Shown: positions 12,171-24,194 of the stretch, in pieces | Numbering within the stretch: position 1 is the stretch's first letter | How the letters are laid out: each line of letters opens with the position of its first letter | Assembly: GCA_017311315.1 (NCBI GenBank) | Contig: CM029631.1 | Span: 2,635,360 to 2,699,359, forward strand | From: Dendrocalamus latiflorus | Taxonomy: Eukaryota; Streptophyta; Magnoliopsida; Poales; Poaceae | Length of the DNA: 64,000 nucleotides | Direction: 5' to 3' | The notes under the pieces: generated by a model | The model's input: the letters and a program-made list of their open reading frames with translations, nothing else | Database searches by the model: none | Told to the model about the DNA's origin: nothing | Made by a program: the position numbers and the translations under genes

Positions 12171-12452
12171 GGCCCCGCTCGTTTCGGCTTCAGCTTCTAA
12201 CTTCTGGCTTATTTTTCACTATTCATAAATTTCGTCTTTTTCTAAACTTTTGGCTTTTTTAGAGCTTTTTGCCGGTTCTTTTTTCCCGTATTCGTTTGCG
12301 TTATCCATGATGAGCTAGCATATTTTCCTATTTTTTAAATTTTTTAATTTTAATTATACCAAATAAGTCATCTTCATCTACAGTGCAATTTCAGCCGCTA
12401 CAGTGCAATTTCAGCCATAAGCCACAGCTTTTCAGCCGAACCGAGCACAGCC
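12171..12452 (+). mobile_element. MITE, family B (best-preserved left end)
   Basis: The left end GGCCCCGCTCGTTTCGGCTT pairs imperfectly with the right end GCCGAACCGAGCACAGCC. The interior has CACTATTCATAAATTTCGTC, the GGCTTTTT block, CCGTATTCGTTTGCG and two CTACAGTGCAATTTCAGCC repeats near the right end. Confidence 0.7.
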
Positions 12453-13585
12453 TAATCTCTCCATGGAATAATGTGTGGCGTATTTTAGTTTTGCACAAAG
12501 ATTGAGAAAGTGTAAAATTGACCAAGCTACAATACAAAAAATGACCTAAACACTCTTTCCTAAATTGCTTTGAAAGGGTGGAAGATGATACTTTATGTAA
12601 GTATAAATGTATACTAGAGAGAAAGTAAATAAAAATATAATGAAAAAATGTCATTGAATTTACATGCATCCTACATTTATTGAAAATACTTCAAAAATTA
12701 TATGACTTACGACCTATAAAAATGATTAAACAAATGAGTGGGATTTTAATTATCCTTACACGATTAACAATTTTACTTGCTCTAAGGGTTGATCAAAACC
12801 TAAAAATGATTAACACGCGCAATTGAATAGCGCTACTTAAATAATTGAATTCATGTCAATACAATCACATACCCACGCTTCATACAACATGAACCTAACT
12901 TACTATAAAGCCCTAATCAAGATGACTGAAACTTCACACATGATCTCCTAGAGCTCTATCTTGCCTCAAAGCTGCAATTCGAGACGCTCCAAACCTCACC
13001 TCACCGTCACCGTTTTGTCTTTTCTGGCGGCAGAGTTCGTTTTAGGATGAGCCGATGTTCATGTTTTTGACGAGTGCTCGCCACTCCAGACGGCCGGCTA
13101 ACCCATTCTTCTCTGGGGGCCAAAGCGCGCGTACGGTTGGCAATTTTCTTTATTTATCTGGGTTGGTGGTGGGCCCGCCGGTCTGAGTGCTGCGGCGCCA
13201 CCTCGGGCCCCGGAGACGCGTTCCGTTTCCGTTCCGTCCCGTCCCGTCCCCACAACCGCGGCACGTGGGAGCAGCCTCGCGCGCTCGCTGACCCGTGGGC
13301 CGCACGTAGTGGGACCCACCTGCCATTGGCGCAGGCGCGGTTGGACGCGTAAGGCTTTTCGCTAGCTTTTGCTCTTGGTGCGTGTGGCGTAAGGATCCGG
13401 CTGGCTGGCCGGCCGGGCTTCCGTGATCTTTTTTGCGAGCGCACGCGTGCACCGCCTAACGACAGGTGTGGCGTAAGTGATTAGCCTGTGTTTAGAACGG
13501 GAGCTTTGTAAAAGGAGCACTTCAAACCGTGCTTGAATTTTTTTTTACAGTGCTAGAGTTCTTTGACTTGATGGGCTTTTTTTTT
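12453..13585. other. Intergenic spacer with a GC-rich island
   Basis: Mostly AT-rich; 13070-13460 is GC-rich with a short CCGTCCCGTCCCGTCC array near 13230. No gene is recognised. Confidence 0.35.
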
Positions 13586-13845
13586 GGCTCTGCTCATTTG
13601 GACTTCAGCTTTTATCTTCAAACTTCTAGTTTCTTAATTTCGTTTTTTTAGCTTTGTGGCTTTTAGGGTTTTTTTTATCTTTTTTCTCATATTCCTTTGC
13701 ATTGTTCGTGGTATGATAACATATTTTCTATTCTTAAATGTTTTTAAATTTAATTACGCTAAAAAAAGCTATCATCAGTTACAGTAAAAAAATCTCAAAC
13801 AGTGAAAAATGTCAAAAGCCACAAATTTAAGCCCAAATGAGCACA
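13586..13845 (+). mobile_element. MITE, family B
   Basis: Starts GGCTCTGCTCATTTGGACTT and ends AAGCCCAAATGAGCACA, an inverted pair. The interior keeps the AATTTAATTACG block, the CTTTGCATTGTTCGTGGT block and a CAGTTACAGT motif. Confidence 0.6.
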
Positions 13846-13897
13846 TTTAACATGACCTCTTTGACTTGATGGGCTTTTTATCATGACCTGCATGGCA

Positions 13898-14142
13898 AGA
13901 CACTCATTTGGGCTTTTTTTAGGTTATGGTTTATTTTGCGCTGTAACTGCTGATGGCTTTTTAGCGTAATTAAATTTAAAAAAATAAAAATAAATAAATT
14001 AGCCCATCACGGACAATACAAATGAATACGAGAAAAAGAAAGACAAAAAAAGCCTAAAATACCCAAAAGTCTAGAAAAAATAATATTAAGAAATTAGAAG
14101 CTAGAAACAAAAGTACAACGGAGAAACCGAAATAAGCACGGC
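13898..14142 (-). mobile_element. MITE, family B, reverse orientation
   Basis: Reverse-oriented copy beginning with CACTCATTTGGGC and ending GAAACCGAAATAAGCACGGC, with CGTAATTAAATTTAAA and CACGGACAATACAAATGAAT inside. Its right end and flank are part of a 177-bp tandem duplication. Confidence 0.55.
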
Positions 14143-14395
14143 ATCAACTACTAATTGGGGGAGTAAGTTATATATAGATTTTTGGAGGAATTGATTGATC
14201 TTTTACGGAAAATACGTAAAAAAGAAAAGCCTAAAAATCCAAAAGGCTAGAAAAAGATACAATTAAAAAACTAGAAGTTAGAAACAAAAATCCAACAGAG
14301 AAGCCGAAATAAGCAGGGCATCAACTCCTAATCCGGAAAGTAAGTTATATACAGATTTTTGGAGGAATTGATTGATCTTTTATGGAAGCCTATCA
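14040..14395. repeat. 177-bp tandem duplication (MITE end plus flank)
   Basis: GGCATCAACT occurs at 14140 and again at 14317, and the surrounding sequence is repeated at the same spacing, including AGGAATTGATTGATCTTTTA after each copy and AAAGCCTAAAA before each. The first unit runs about 14040-14216, the second about 14217-14393. Confidence 0.75.
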
Positions 14396-15995
14396 AGTGA
14401 GAACTCAAAGTAGGAAAAAAAAATACAAACTCTGAGCTACAATAATCCTATGACTGCCGGAGTTCGGATTATCCTATCTTATTATACTTCTTGCCCGACG
14501 CGCTCTCGGATTTGTATCGAGTTGCTTTAGAAATCAACCTTGTAATCGAGTTACCTTAGAAATCAACATTGTAAAAACCAGAGGGCCCTTATTTTCTAGA
14601 CAAACTAAAAAAAGTACATTTACGAGCGGCTCACAAGCTACTTTGCAATTTGTAATGGAAAGGGTCGCAACACTGCATAAGAAATGCCTCTCGTAAGATC
14701 GTTACCGAATGGTGCCTTTGAATCGCACTCGACGGTAGGATCCACTGGCCGGCGAATGTTCGTACGATTCCATAGAACAAATCTTGCCCGTACACTCATC
14801 ACCCTCAAACTGTTCGTACGATTCCATAACCTGTGCTTGTTTCAGACACTGTTCGGATGTTTTTCACTTTTGGCAGCGGCTTTTAGTTTTCTGTTCTTTT
14901 TTACGATCATTATTGTTGTAGAGATTGTCTAACTCGTAATTGGGTTTTAAAATAGTCTAATATGTAATATGTCTAATTATACATAGAAATATATTAATAT
15001 ACCAATGCAATTGGCCTAATAGGGGTACGAGGAGAGGTGGATTTGCTCATTTTATACACGAATAGCCTCTCCCCTATCATTGACTCTTTAGCTCCCTAGT
15101 TCTATGCTCATTCTATTAGTCCATTTCTTCACTATTTAATTTGTAGTCATAATAATTATTTATTTAGCTAATAAATTACATCCATAAGTTATAAGTTGTC
15201 GTAAAAAAACAGGTCCGAATTGAGAGACGAGTCAGTACAAACAAGATAGTTATTACTAGCTGCATAAGCGCGGCGCACGCCGTGCTAGCTACCGTGTGGA
15301 CCGAAGTAAAAGAGACGATAATTCGCAGGGAGTTTCATAAAAAAAATCAAGGACAAATGCGTAATTTCGGAAAAATCAAAGGGTTTTTTAAAAAAACTGA
15401 GGACTTGTAATGACCTGTACGTAAGTAAATAAGGACCTATACGTAATTTTGGAAACCCGCGGGGCGCCATCCAAAAAAATTTTTAAAGAAAAAACTTGCA
15501 GGGACCTATTCGCGAGGAAAAAAGACCTTTACGTAATTTTCAGAAAATATGAGGAAAGTGGCTCGGCCGGCCGTACGCAAATTCCCTTGCCACGCGCCGG
15601 CCGGCCGAGCGCTGGGGGCGACGTGGCCTCGCATGCTGCCCGGAAACCTTCCGGGAATATGGTTGTTATGATAAGTAAGTAAAAGTAAATAAACCCTGGT
15701 AAAAACATACACATTAATTGTAGTGCTCGCGTCGCGCTGCCCGCCACGGGGTGGGTCGGTGGGTTGGTGATGGTGCCTTGTGGAGGCAGTAACAGCACAT
15801 GGTCAATGCAGCAGCCCTGGTAATAATGCTATGATTGGTCGCCCACGAACGGATCTTAATCTTACAGTCTTGGAACGGGGTAAAAATAACATGCTAAACA
15901 GAAGCTACAAAATTTATATAGGAGCAGTACGTGCGGGCCCCACCTGTCAATAAGAATGGTCAACACTATAAGCCCTCCCGACTGCTGCCTTTTCT
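14396..15995. other. Intergenic region, no recognised gene
   Basis: No gene family is recognised. The stretch 15330-15560 has several degenerate repeats around ACCTATACGTAATTTT. A 12-bp perfect inverted repeat of GCTCGGCCGGCC lies at 15561-15572 and 15599-15610. Confidence 0.4.
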
Positions 15996-16255
15996 GTCCG
16001 GTTAGTTCAGTTCCGCTGAAAAATAGTTACTTATACCTAAAATTACATTATAATTAAAAATAGCTTATTTAACGTAATTAAATTTAAAAAAATTAAAATA
16101 GAAAAATATGTTAACTTATCGTGGACAACGCAAATGAATACGGAAAAAATCGGCAAGAAGTCTCAAAAAAAACCAAAAGTTTAGAAAAAGATGAAATTTA
16201 TGAATAGTGAAAAATAAACCAAAAGCCAGAATCTCAAGCCGAAATGATCGGGGGC
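15996..16255 (-). mobile_element. MITE, family B, reverse orientation
   Basis: Contains CGTAATTAAATTTAAAAAAA-like and CGTGGACAACGCAAATGAAT blocks, the AAGTTTAGAAAAAGATGAAA block, and ends AGCCGAAATGATCGGGGGC. Left terminus GTCCGGTTAGTTCAGTTCCG is the decayed partner. Confidence 0.55.
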
Positions 16256-16263
16256 GTAAGTCT

Positions 16264-16437
16264 TATGTTATAATAATTAGTTTTTAAATAATTTTTTTTA
16301 AAATAGGATCTATAAATTGATTATAGTAGATTTTGTATCAACTTCAGCTATATCGGTCAAAATCGTACGCAAATGTCTCTCTCATGAACAGTCATAATTC
16401 AAAATTTTAAACTATAAGTTACAGCCCAAAAGAATAA
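16264..16437. mobile_element. Decayed MITE, family A
   Basis: Shares AATTAGTTTTTAAATAATTT, the TCAACTTCAGCTATATCGGT block and AAAATCGTACGCAAATGTCT with the other family A copies, ending CCCAAAAGAATAACC. Termini are eroded. Confidence 0.45.
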
Positions 16438-17991
16438 CCTCGCAACTACACCCTTTGGCCAGGTGCTAAACACTTCCCTTTTCTGTTTCCAAGCATGCAT
16501 AGGTTTGATTTTATAAACCCAAGATCCATACTAATAAGCTCACCTATCTCATATATTATTTCGATATATATAGAGAGTGGCATTTGCCTTATCCGCAAGC
16601 TGAAGCGCGTGTAAAATAAAAGCATAGCCACGGCAACAGAGAGAATCAATCCTGGCGAGAAAGCCATCCATTGCTCTTTTGCTCCTCGCTTTCCATGCAC
16701 AAGCGCTCGAAAGAAACCTTTCCTACTTACTTTCATGCTTCTATTATTTCCAAACAAGAAAAGCGGTTACCTAAAGCTAGTGATACTCTATACAAATGGT
16801 CACTTCAAAATTATTATTGTCCAACTATAAGAACCGAATCATTGTCCTAGCTCCCCACTCACTAGTAAATGGAGGTCACTACTCACTGGTAACACAACCA
16901 CCAAGATTAAGATGGATGGATATACATGCATGTACTTAATTTGTTGACATCAGGGGCATGGTGGAGACAAAGCAGCCTACATACAAGTTGGAGATAAGGA
17001 ACTCATCACACGTCAGCATAGTCTGTGACATGTCCGGCATGGCAAATGGCAATGGCACACCAGGGGAGAAGTCATGGGCACAGTTCAAAGCCGTTATCAC
17101 ATGGTTTGTCACCAGTGAGCAAAGCTGGCAGGTTTGTCCAATTAGAGCATCAGCAACACGGTGCTTTGGCCAGGAGTCCCGCCGAGCCATCTAGGCTCAA
17201 ATGCTACCGTGGAAGTGAGATGCTCCCTCGTAGATGTCAGAGTTGCTTGCAGAAGCTGCAGGTGCTTGAGGAAAGAAGGTGTGCCCATGGTGGAGAAAGG
17301 AAGAAAGAGAGAGTAGGGCACCTTGTGACACGACAGGCGAGGTAGCGACGGCTGGAACTGGGCGAGCGAGGGCGCCAGTGACCACATTGCGAGGACTGCA
17401 ACACTGGATGGGCGGCGAAGGCAGCATTGGAGCCATGCCGCAGCTAGATCTGGGAGGGGATGAGGTTGGCTATGGCCGAATCTGGCCGGACGAGGGTGGC
17501 AGTGATGATGCTCAAGGCCGGCAGAGGAGACTAGATCTAGATGCTCAAGGGGGGCGACAATGCTCGAGGGCAACTGGATCTAGATGGGTCTGGCCGGGGA
17601 GGAGCGAAGAGGTCAAGGTGGAGGTGGGATGCTGCCATGCTGGTGACCTCTGACTAGCGAGAGGTAATGGGATTTGCATTGTGGTGGCGGCGGTTGTCGC
17701 CGGGAGGGAGCAACGGCAAAGGCGGCCAACGGCGGCAGTTGTTGACGGGAGGAGAGAGGGGATGTGGATGAGGGAAAGGGAGAGAAGGAGTGCGGTGAGG
17801 AGTGGTTGAGTGGGATCAAGTGAGTAAAAAATGGTAGAAAGCTGAACTACATAATTGAAGCTACCACTTCAATCCACTATACACTGTGGAAAATTTTTCA
17901 TTTTTTTTTGGCCAAAGCCAGTTTACGAAATTCCATGCATACCCCTGCAATCTTTCTCCCCTCATCCCCCTCTCCACACGCACTCTAAAAA
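16438..17991. other. Intergenic region, no recognised gene
   Basis: Positions 17140-17800 are GC-rich with long overlapping open frames on both strands but no family motif. The GC-rich block beside the F-box fragment at 18.0-18.2 kb may belong to the same captured or rearranged segment. Confidence 0.35.
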
Positions 17992-18195
17992 ACAGGACGG
18001 GCAGGGGCGGTGCGTCCGCCGCTGCGGCCTGGCCGAGCTTGGAGGCCCGGATGCTGTCGAGGAGCGCGAGCCAACAACGGGAGACGCAAGCCGAAGCCGC
18101 GCTCGCGGGCGCCGGGGTTGAGCAGGTAGCGCAGGACCTCGAAGAGGCACTCGTCCGGGAGCGCGTCGAGCGACGGCTGCGGCAGCTTCCTGCAA
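17992..18195 (-). pseudogene. EBF1/2-type F-box gene fragment with a frameshift
   Basis: Read on the minus strand, RKLPQPSLDALPDECLFEVL is the start of an F-box like that of EIN3-binding F-box proteins, which target EIN3 for degradation in ethylene signalling. After about 25 more residues the frame breaks near 18091-18100; in the next frame the expected SACVSRCWLALLDSIRAS follows. No leucine-rich repeats, which should make up most of such a protein, are found downstream. It is therefore a short broken fragment, perhaps carried here by a transposon. A sequencing error could explain the frameshift, but not the missing repeats. Confidence 0.7.
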
Positions 18196-18939
18196 TTCTT
18201 GCTAGCCCAGCCCTCCGCTAAGCAGAGACGAGGCACCCATCATCTGATCTAATCCAAGAACTCACCATCAGGCACATGCAAGAACACACCTTTCTTCCAA
18301 AGAAACCTCAGTTGGACAAGAAGCCCAAGAACAACAACACACCTTTCCTGAGAACGTCGAGATCCCTTCCAACAAGAACAGCAGCACAACCTTCGGCCGC
18401 CGGATCTCGCTGACGCGGATCGCCACCTACGAAACTCTCCTCCCTCGGCCTCTCACCACAGGATCTCGCGTCCCCAATCCCCGGCCGTCGGATCTCGACG
18501 CTCCGCTACCATACTAAGGCATCACGTCTCCGGGGCACAACATTGTCGCCATGCACAGGAAGGACAAGACGGTGATATATGGGTGAAGCACAGCGCAGAT
18601 GGAGGCGGGGAAGAGAGATTCCACTGCTGTTATTCGTTGCTGCCACCGCCGCCTTACATTAGAGGCCGGCCGCCGGCCAGAATACCACCGATGCTAGGGG
18701 AGGAGGTCGGAGGGAGGAAAAGTGATGCAGGGTGCTCGATCTTCACGATGTAGGATCGATAATAATAATTTGGATCTGTGCAACCTGACGAATCAATAGC
18801 GCCAACCACTGTCAGAACAGCAACCTGCGACATAAGAATTTGTCCAACCATACACTCATGATCCCATCTACCCGACTATAAAGCAGACACGTCGCAGCTC
18901 CTGAGAATCACAAGGAATCACACCAACACGATGTAGAGA
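18196..18939. other. Intergenic, moderately GC-rich
   Basis: No gene recognised. This lies upstream of the F-box fragment on its own strand and could be its captured 5' flank. Confidence 0.3.
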
Positions 18940-19760
18940 AACGTCCAATTCCCTTCTAGGTTACAATTAGATGGCAAACTCTAGAAAAAACAAGTGTACA
19001 ACTCTCTCTTGAAAATAATAGTTTCAATCGTAGCTTGTCAAAAAGTTACATATTACAAGGTTTATATAACCTATGAGAGGCTACAAGGTCTCCTACACAA
19101 TTCATAAGTGTTTTAGACTCAGACTCTTATAAAAAGAAAATAAAAATAAAAATCTATGATGCTTTTAAAGATAAATCCTCCTCCATTACATAGCTCTTGA
19201 AATAAGCTTTTCAACGAATCCAAGATCACCTCAATCGGACCTCGTATGTGAAAGTTATTGTCTTTATACGTCAGGTATATAGTCATACTGTTCCGAACAC
19301 CTCCAATTCAATCGAACGGTTGCAAGCATCTCCAGTCAATCCAACGGCGGTATCGTTCGTCCTGGACTAAATGTTACCATTAATATTGACTGTCCAAAGT
19401 TGATCGAACACACAGAAGGCGAACGTTTGGAGCAGTACGAACGTCACCATCGTTATTGACCATCCAAAACTGATCAAATGTCGTTTAATGAACGAACGTT
19501 CGGAGCGGTCCGAACATCTCCAAGGCGATCGGGCGATCCGTTGAAGATCGGATGATACGACTCATTTGGAGTGGCCCGAACGTTTCCAAGGCGATCGGAC
19601 GGTCCGTGGAAGATCAGACGGCGCGATCGTTCGGAGCGGTTTGAACTTCTCCGAAGCATCTGAGCGTCAAACGCTGATCGGACGATTCGGGCAGTCGAAA
19701 CCATTTAGACTGGTTCGAACCATCTATGATCTATAATATTTCGATGGTACGGGACTATTT
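18940..19760. repeat. Repetitive region with 66-bp tandem repeats, possible LTR fragment
   Basis: A GGAG(C/T)GG(T/C)CCGAAC unit starts at 19502, 19568 and 19633, giving a 65-66 bp period; each unit continues with TCCAAGGCGATCGG. The left part (AAGGTTTATATAACC, ATGAGAGGCTACAAGG) resembles LTR sequence of grass retrotransposons. No open frame of a retrotransposon is nearby. Confidence 0.5.
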
Positions 19761-20159
19761 TTTCTTTTTCTTGTTTTCTATGTCGGATACTCCCATTTAG
19801 GGGCGTTTCTATTCAATGTGTCCAATAATTTTTGGCTAAAAATAAACAATATTGACTAAAATAAGTGATTTTTAGAATGATAACGTGAGCTGTGAGAAAT
19901 ATGAGTGAGAGATGTGTACCTGAAACAAAAGCATAAGGAGTTAGGTGTGTGATACGTCTGTAACCCTCTTGCCTTATCTCCAGAGCGAGGGGAGTGAGAA
20001 CCAATTCAAAACACCATGTATTCATATTGACTTATGGTCTCTCCAAATAGAAACCAATATAAACAACCCATTAGACACGAATAGATGTACACTCGTTATT
20101 GTGAAACAGTGCAAGTAATCGAAACAAAACAGTATAAAAAACAGTATAAAGAAGCTACG
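19761..20159. other. Intergenic spacer
   Basis: No gene or clear repeat is recognised. Confidence 0.3.
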
Positions 20160-20365
20160 TCATACACCTAACCCTACTCAACGTGGCTTCTAATTTTTTT
20201 TACACTGTGACGTTTGAAAATGTATTATAGTAGCTTATAGCTTTTTTTAGTAATTAAAATAAAAAAAATGTTATATCATCATGAGCAATATAAAGAAATA
20301 AGATGAAAAAATTAAAAACAAAAAAGCTAAAGATATATAAAAAAGACGAAATAAAGCTGGTATAT
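20160..20365. mobile_element. Degenerate family B-like MITE
   Basis: Carries TTACACTGTGACG, AGTAATTAAAATAAAAAAAA-like and CATCATGAGCAATATAAAGA blocks and the A-rich tail seen in the other degenerate copies near 11.95 and 51.6 kb. Confidence 0.35.
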
Positions 20366-23305
20366 CCGACGCTAGTACAGCTGAAAAAGGGAAATGAGAT
20401 AAAATTTCAGTGACATTGATAATTGCTCAGACTAAAAAGGATGAAACGTTTTCACTGTACCAGAACAGAAGCACAGAAATCACATGCAATGGCATAGGAT
20501 AAAATCCCCCACCTCTCTCTCCAGCTCAGCTGCACCACCTTCCCATACATATTCTCTGACTAGGGGGGAGAATTCCATAACAACCACCAAACGGGTCACT
20601 CGATGCATCATAAAAATTTGACGACTAAAGATGACAACGGCCAAAATTACAATGTCGAATAATCGCAAAATTAGTGCTTCTGACTAAAACCCACTTCCCT
20701 GAAGGAAGCATGATAAAAGTTTTCTCTTCTCAGAGATTCTCCTTGTCTTCACAAAAACAAAGAATTCCTGAAGAAAAGGTTTCAGAGTTTTACAAGCATA
20801 TCACCAGTTTTCTTATCAACATTGATGGCGACGGGATAAGGAGTAACAGATCGTAGTATAGAAAGCATGGGGCATGCCTTTACTCAGAAATCGACATGGC
20901 AGAGAGCACAGCTGTAATCCATCACACAGCAAAAGGTTTCCAATATAGCTGAAAAATGACAAAGATCGATCCATTTCCTTGTACTGTCCTGAGAGAGAGA
21001 GAAAGATGTCCTAAATACCAGTGTACTTACAAAGAAAGGAGGGAGGGAGGGAGCTTCACAGTTGCTGTGTCGTCACTCATCAAGTAACAATAGTAAGACC
21101 TTATTGTTTCCACATAGGAAGACAACCGTCCTCAATTCAAATACGGAATTGCGTTTCAAGTACAAAGGTGGCATTTCATCACCACTACTTGGTGATGAGT
21201 TCCACTATATAATACAATGCAATCATCAGTATCGACAATTTCAACCAAATTTTCATATACCAGATATCCTTTTTATAGAGCTTCCAATCCATGGGCTTAC
21301 TAACAATGATAATCCTCAGAATGCTATGTCCTGAGAACTACGAGATCGAAGGGTGAGTGGCTTTGCGCGAAGTACCACAGGCAAGTGTTCAATCTTTGCA
21401 CCTGAAGATCCAAGTGCTCTCCCTTCCAGAGACTTATTCCTAAGCAACCTGAAACAGACAAGAATCAGAGATGGATGAGGAACCTACAGGTTTAACATTT
21501 TTCAATCCTGAGTTGCTTATCCTAAGAAATGCAATGCAATTCTTGACCATCAGGCATGCATGCCACCAATGCCAGGGTGAAGGAAAAATAATCAAAAGGT
21601 CAGTGGAAAAGGATCGACTGACAGAGAAATTGTCACTCTTCCTTTTAGTATCCTTTTGTATTTTTCAGTTAAGAATAATTGTTCTAGTAGGTTAGTTTCA
21701 CTAAAAAAGGATAGTAGCTTATTGGGACTACAGCTTAACTTTAAAGATGAACAAAACACTCAGCCAAAATATCTCCTTGAGACATGAAAGTAACATAAAC
21801 AGCCAACACATCTAGGATCAATGCCACAGAAGCCCTTATATGTCACCACTATCTATCATTTAGAAGTTAGAAAACCACCAAACGCGTTACAATCACTTCT
21901 GAAAGCATCAAACAAATTCTGCTTGCAGTTAAATTGTAAGAACTTATGTTGCATTTTCTTCATAAATGTCCAAAGATCCATGATAAGCCTGATTCGCATC
22001 TTGCAGCTACAGTCCAAATGCTTGACTGCTCTCATCAAAAGAAAGCATGTTCTTTTCGCCACATGGTACTCCAGAAACATATGCTTCTTCTTTAAGAGAC
22101 TAAGACCCTATTTTGGGAGTCAAGCAGCAAAACTAATTAAGGATAGTGCACCTAAAAGTTCCAGCAGAGTGAGCACGCAAGACACCACTTATCATCATCA
22201 AGGCAGGTGGCAGAAACAATCAATTATGCAGATGTGTACAATAGTTTGAGAACTATTGTCCTTCTCATCATCACCTTCCACATTTCTGTTAAGTGTTAAC
22301 AAGCTCATTCCTCCATCTATCATTGTCAGCAATTTGCTGTGTCAGAACTCAGAAGTCAAAACCCCAACCAGCATTTGAATATCATCATCAGGCTAATCCT
22401 TTGATTCCGCCAGTGTTGATTTTTTTCTCTTTACATCAGAAATTCACGATATGCAAAGGATCTGAAGTGTCAAAAGCATGATATGCACTACTATCTATAT
22501 ATACAAGCATAGCTCTAATAACAACATAGCATGAAGCTGTAGAGAAGGGAATCATGAAAGAACAGAATGTAACATGTGACGCATGCATGAGTTCTCTCAA
22601 GTTCAACAATCTCACGGCATTAAGTTTATGATCACTGATAAGTCAACACACTAAGCTACAATCAATTGAGTGTGTTATAGACTATAGAACCACCTTCTGC
22701 CCTCAGAGTACAAGGTTTGGTTGGAAACCTACTCGCAAACTCAACTCCAAAATGGGCAACTAAAGTACCAGGTTCGTTTCACGGGTGTCAATGGCACCTT
22801 TTGATCATATAAACCGACAAAAACAGGTGCGCAACTCTATTACGCCCACATTCAACTCTGAAATATGATCAATGCAGGTAGAACATTGAAAATCGACAAT
22901 AATATTAAAATTCAATGATTTTCTAAGCCAAGCATCACTGGAATGTTAACATATGATGCTCTACATTATCCGTCTCCAGATATACTAACGATGAACATCA
23001 TCTAATTTCAGCGGCTTACAAGTTACACTGTCTAATGACCAGATACCCAAAATTGAGTCATTAGATCGCAATTGAACAGTGATCCCTACAAAATAATAAG
23101 GAATAATGTTGATGTGATTAAATTCAAGTGGACCACCTAATAAAAAATCCGTCCCTAAGGGAGCTACAGCCTACAGATGATCCAGAGTTAAGACAGTGCA
23201 AAATCCATTTCCACACACTAGGATCACAAAGCTACGCCAAGCTAATTTACTAAGTGATGAGCAATCGGATATGAAATCGACAATGGTCAGTGAGCAGCCG
23301 CATAC
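20366..23305. other. Region downstream of the 23.3-kb gene; possible 3' UTR introns
   Basis: The CDS ending at 23307 has a splice donor one base after its stop, so the transcript may continue here on the minus strand. A strong acceptor (GTCTGTTTCAG, ending at 21450) opens a 43-codon frame on the minus strand from 21449 to 21316 (NKSLEGRALGSSGAK within it). It is not in frame with the upstream CDS, so it is either 3' UTR or part of another transcript. Confidence 0.35.
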
Positions 23306-23306
23306 C

Positions 23307-23678
23307 TCAATCGACGTGAGGGTGGATGCGATCCCCGTCCTCGATGTCGCCGTAGTCATCGTCATCCTCGTCGGACGATGACGAGGAAGAGGAGGAAAGG
23401 GAAGGGGAGTAAAGAGGTAGCACTAGCTCCGGAGGCGGCAGGAGGACGCGGCGTGGGTGGTGGTAGCGGCCGGGGGAGGGGAAGCGGAGGGAGGCGCGGG
23501 CGGGGAGGAAGGGGACGCAGAGGAAGGCGGCGAGGCGCGCGAGGAGGTGGAGCGGCGCGCAGCAGAGGAGCGCGAGGACGCGGTCGGCGGGGAGCGTCTC
23601 CGGGTTGCACGCCACGCGCTGCCACGCTGCCGCCGACGCCCGCGCCACCGCCACCACCCACCCCGCCCGCACCGCCAT
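23307..23678 (-). CDS. Uncharacterised plant protein, hydrophobic N-half and acidic tail
   Basis: The frame from the Met at 23678 gives 123 residues. An upstream in-frame Met at 23765 would add 29 residues; the inner start is preferred because MAVRAGWVVAVARA begins a compact hydrophobic N-terminus. Residues about 8-65 are hydrophobic with Cys, Leu and Ala (LALLCCAPLHLLARLAAFLC) and could form a membrane hairpin. A Pro-rich linker follows, then a Ser run, an acidic DEDDDDYGDIED block and a HPHVD end. The stop is followed after one base by a GTATGC donor, implying a 3' UTR intron. I do not recognise a named family; membrane association is inference. Confidence 0.6.
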   Translation of the reverse strand: MAVRAGWVVAVARASAAAWQRVACNPETLPADRVLALLCCAPLHLLARLAAFLCVPFLPARASLRFPSPGRYHHPRRVLLPPPELVLPLYSPSLSSSSSSSSDEDDDDYGDIEDGDRIHPHVD

Positions 23679-23954
23679 TCCCCAATCGACCAACCAACTC
23701 GAAGCCCCAATTCGCCTTCCCCGTCCGTCGGGTGGTGTGTTCGCGGGGGAAGACGATGCTGGCACGCCACGAGCGCGCGCGCTATCGATCTCAACTCCGC
23801 TCCGCTCCGCCGACCGCCGCGTGGATCTCGCCGGCGGGTTTGGATTTGCTGCCGCTGTGATTCGCTTCGGTTGTTCGATCGATCGCGGTTGGGTTCGCGA
23901 ACCCGTGGGTATGGATAGGTTTGCTTCCTAGTCAGATCAGATATAAAAGTCTTC

Positions 23955-24194
23955 GGTCTTGTTGTTCTCAACTTTTAGTTTCTACTTTTTGATCTTTTTA
24001 TAGTAATTAGTTTTTAAACAGAATATTTTTTAGATAGAATTTACTAGTTAATTAAAGTACATACTATACTGACTTCATTTATATTATTAAAAACTATATA
24101 TAAGTTTCTGTTACCTTATAATCTCTCACACGAATAATCCAAAAGTTATAAACCGCAACCAAAAACTATAAGTTTCAGCAAAAAAGAACAGACC
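23955..24194. mobile_element. MITE, family A
   Basis: Left end GGTCTTGTTGTTCTC pairs loosely with AAAAAAGAACAGACC at the right. The interior matches the copy at 2714 (AGTAATTAGTTTTTAAACAG, ACTTCATTTATATTATT, TAATCTCTCACACGAATA). It lies in the 5' flank of the 23.7-kb gene. Confidence 0.6.

Noticed and set aside
17142..17653. Opposed frames of 124-143 codons in the GC-rich block
   Set aside because: No recognisable domain and near-complete overlap on both strands; treated as non-coding.
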